Assembly (NCBI GenBank): GCA_023427575.1
Contig: JAEZAY010000392.1
Coordinates: 1 to 6,697, forward strand
Direction of reading: 5' to 3'
From: Bacteroidota bacterium
GTDB lineage: Bacteria; Bacteroidota; Bacteroidia; Chitinophagales; Chitinophagaceae
DNA: 6,697 nucleotides
The position numbers and the translations under genes are program-made. Positions 6,244 to 6,697 of this stretch are shown piece by piece. Under the pieces are notes generated by a model that saw nothing but the letters and a program-made list of their open reading frames with translations, did not search any database and had not been told where the DNA came from. Every line of letters begins with the position of its first letter. The first letter of the stretch is position 1.

Positions 6244-6697
6244 TTACCTGATATGATTAATGGAACCCGTAATATTTTCCGTTCCGGAAATAGTCGGAAT
6301 TAATATTTCCGGCGATGAATCAATTCTTTTAGGCTCCTGTTTTGCGGGAAGGAAATAGCCGTCCAAACGATTGATTAACCTGATTAGGATTACTGCCCCA
6401 GGACCGAGAGTCAATACAAGCAGCAATACCAGACTGGTAACTTTTCTTGCTGCTATCCGGTTCACTTTTGCCAACAGCGAAATCGCATCGTTGGTACGGC
6501 CAGCCCTTAACAACTTGACCACTCCGGGATAAACATGAGGCCGGAAAATCTGCCATAAATTCTGATCACCAAACCTCCGTGGATCCAGATTTTTTATAAG
6601 AACCATTGCGTAAGCAAACTGCATTTGTGCTTTATTGTTAGACATATTGGAGGAATGCTTCCGGTAATAAAAAAGCCTTTTATCCAGACCATAAAAG
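6244..6697 (-). CDS. Family 2 glycosyltransferase, C-terminal part only (cut by window edge)
   Basis: The reading frame is open to the window edge, so the ATG at 6645 is an internal Met and not the start. The 150 residues visible begin FYGLDKRLFYYRKHSSNMS, which matches the end of the catalytic domain in both neighbouring paralogues. It then continues through the shared tail: QMQFAYAMVLI, PHVYPGVVKLLRAGR and the Asn-Asp-Ala equivalent of the Arg-x-x-Asp-Ala motif. A strongly hydrophobic segment follows (VTSLVLLLVLTLGPGAVILI). Only this copy has a further extension of about 40 residues, rich in Ser, Thr, Pro, Ile and Asn, before its TAA. The catalytic motifs lie outside the window, so activity cannot be judged. 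Its stop is 4 nt before the next gene. Confidence is high for the family and for its being partial. Confidence 0.9.
   Translation of the reverse strand, partial: FYGLDKRLFYYRKHSSNMSNNKAQMQFAYAMVLIKNLDPRRFGDQNLWQIFRPHVYPGVVKLLRAGRTNDAISLLAKVNRIAARKVTSLVLLLVLTLGPGAVILIRLINRLDGYFLPAKQEPKRIDSSPEILIPTISGTENITGSINHIR

Larger units (their letters stand above)
4337..6697 (-). repeat. Tandem array of three paralogous GT2 genes
   Basis: Three adjacent genes in the same orientation encode the same architecture: a GT-A catalytic domain ending in Tyr-Tyr-x-x-x-x-x-Ser-Asn-Met-Ser, followed by a helical tail. At the DNA level the relation is still visible in patches: 5158-5194 and 6125-6161 agree at 32 of 37 positions by eye, including an exact 14-nt block, and AATATGTCTAACAA occurs in both the amber-interrupted copy and the window-edge copy. 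The pattern indicates gene duplication within the cluster followed by divergence. Confidence 0.8.

Overview
The window is the downstream end of a surface-polysaccharide (O-antigen, capsule or exopolysaccharide) gene cluster. Every gene I can support is on the minus strand, so transcription runs from position 6697 towards 1. The organism is probably a member of Bacteroidota. This is inferred from moderate GC, mostly absent or weak Shine-Dalgarno sequences before ATG starts, and this style of glycosyltransferase cluster. No rRNA, housekeeping gene or diagnostic promoter is present to confirm it.

In transcription order the layout is: (1) the C-terminal part of a family-2 glycosyltransferase (GT2) cut by the window edge (6697-6244); (2) a complete paralogous GT2 (6239-5301); (3) a third paralogue whose frame is cut by one in-frame amber codon at 4621-4619, giving a 224-residue catalytic part (5293-4619) and a 92-residue tail ORF (4615-4337); (4) a GT8 retaining glycosyltransferase of the LgtC type (4318-3428); (5) an unrelated GT2 (3403-2360); (6) a multi-pass O-antigen polymerase/ligase-like (Wzy-type) membrane protein (2358-1009); (7) another GT2 of a different subgroup (999-232); and (8) a gene-free, AT-rich flank (1-231).

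Gene junctions are 1 to 24 nt, so the set looks like one operon whose promoter lies beyond position 6697. The expected division of labour is that the cytoplasmic transferases add sugars one at a time to a lipid-linked repeat unit and the Wzy-like protein polymerises the exported units. No flippase, initiating sugar-phosphate transferase, chain-length regulator or nucleotide-sugar enzyme is visible, so those must lie elsewhere.

The most interesting region is 4337-6697. It holds three tandem, clearly related GT2 genes that share an unusual C-terminal helical module, and in one copy a stop codon separates the catalytic domain from that module without any shift of frame. I see no sign of a wholly new system. 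The rest is a normal accessory polysaccharide locus.
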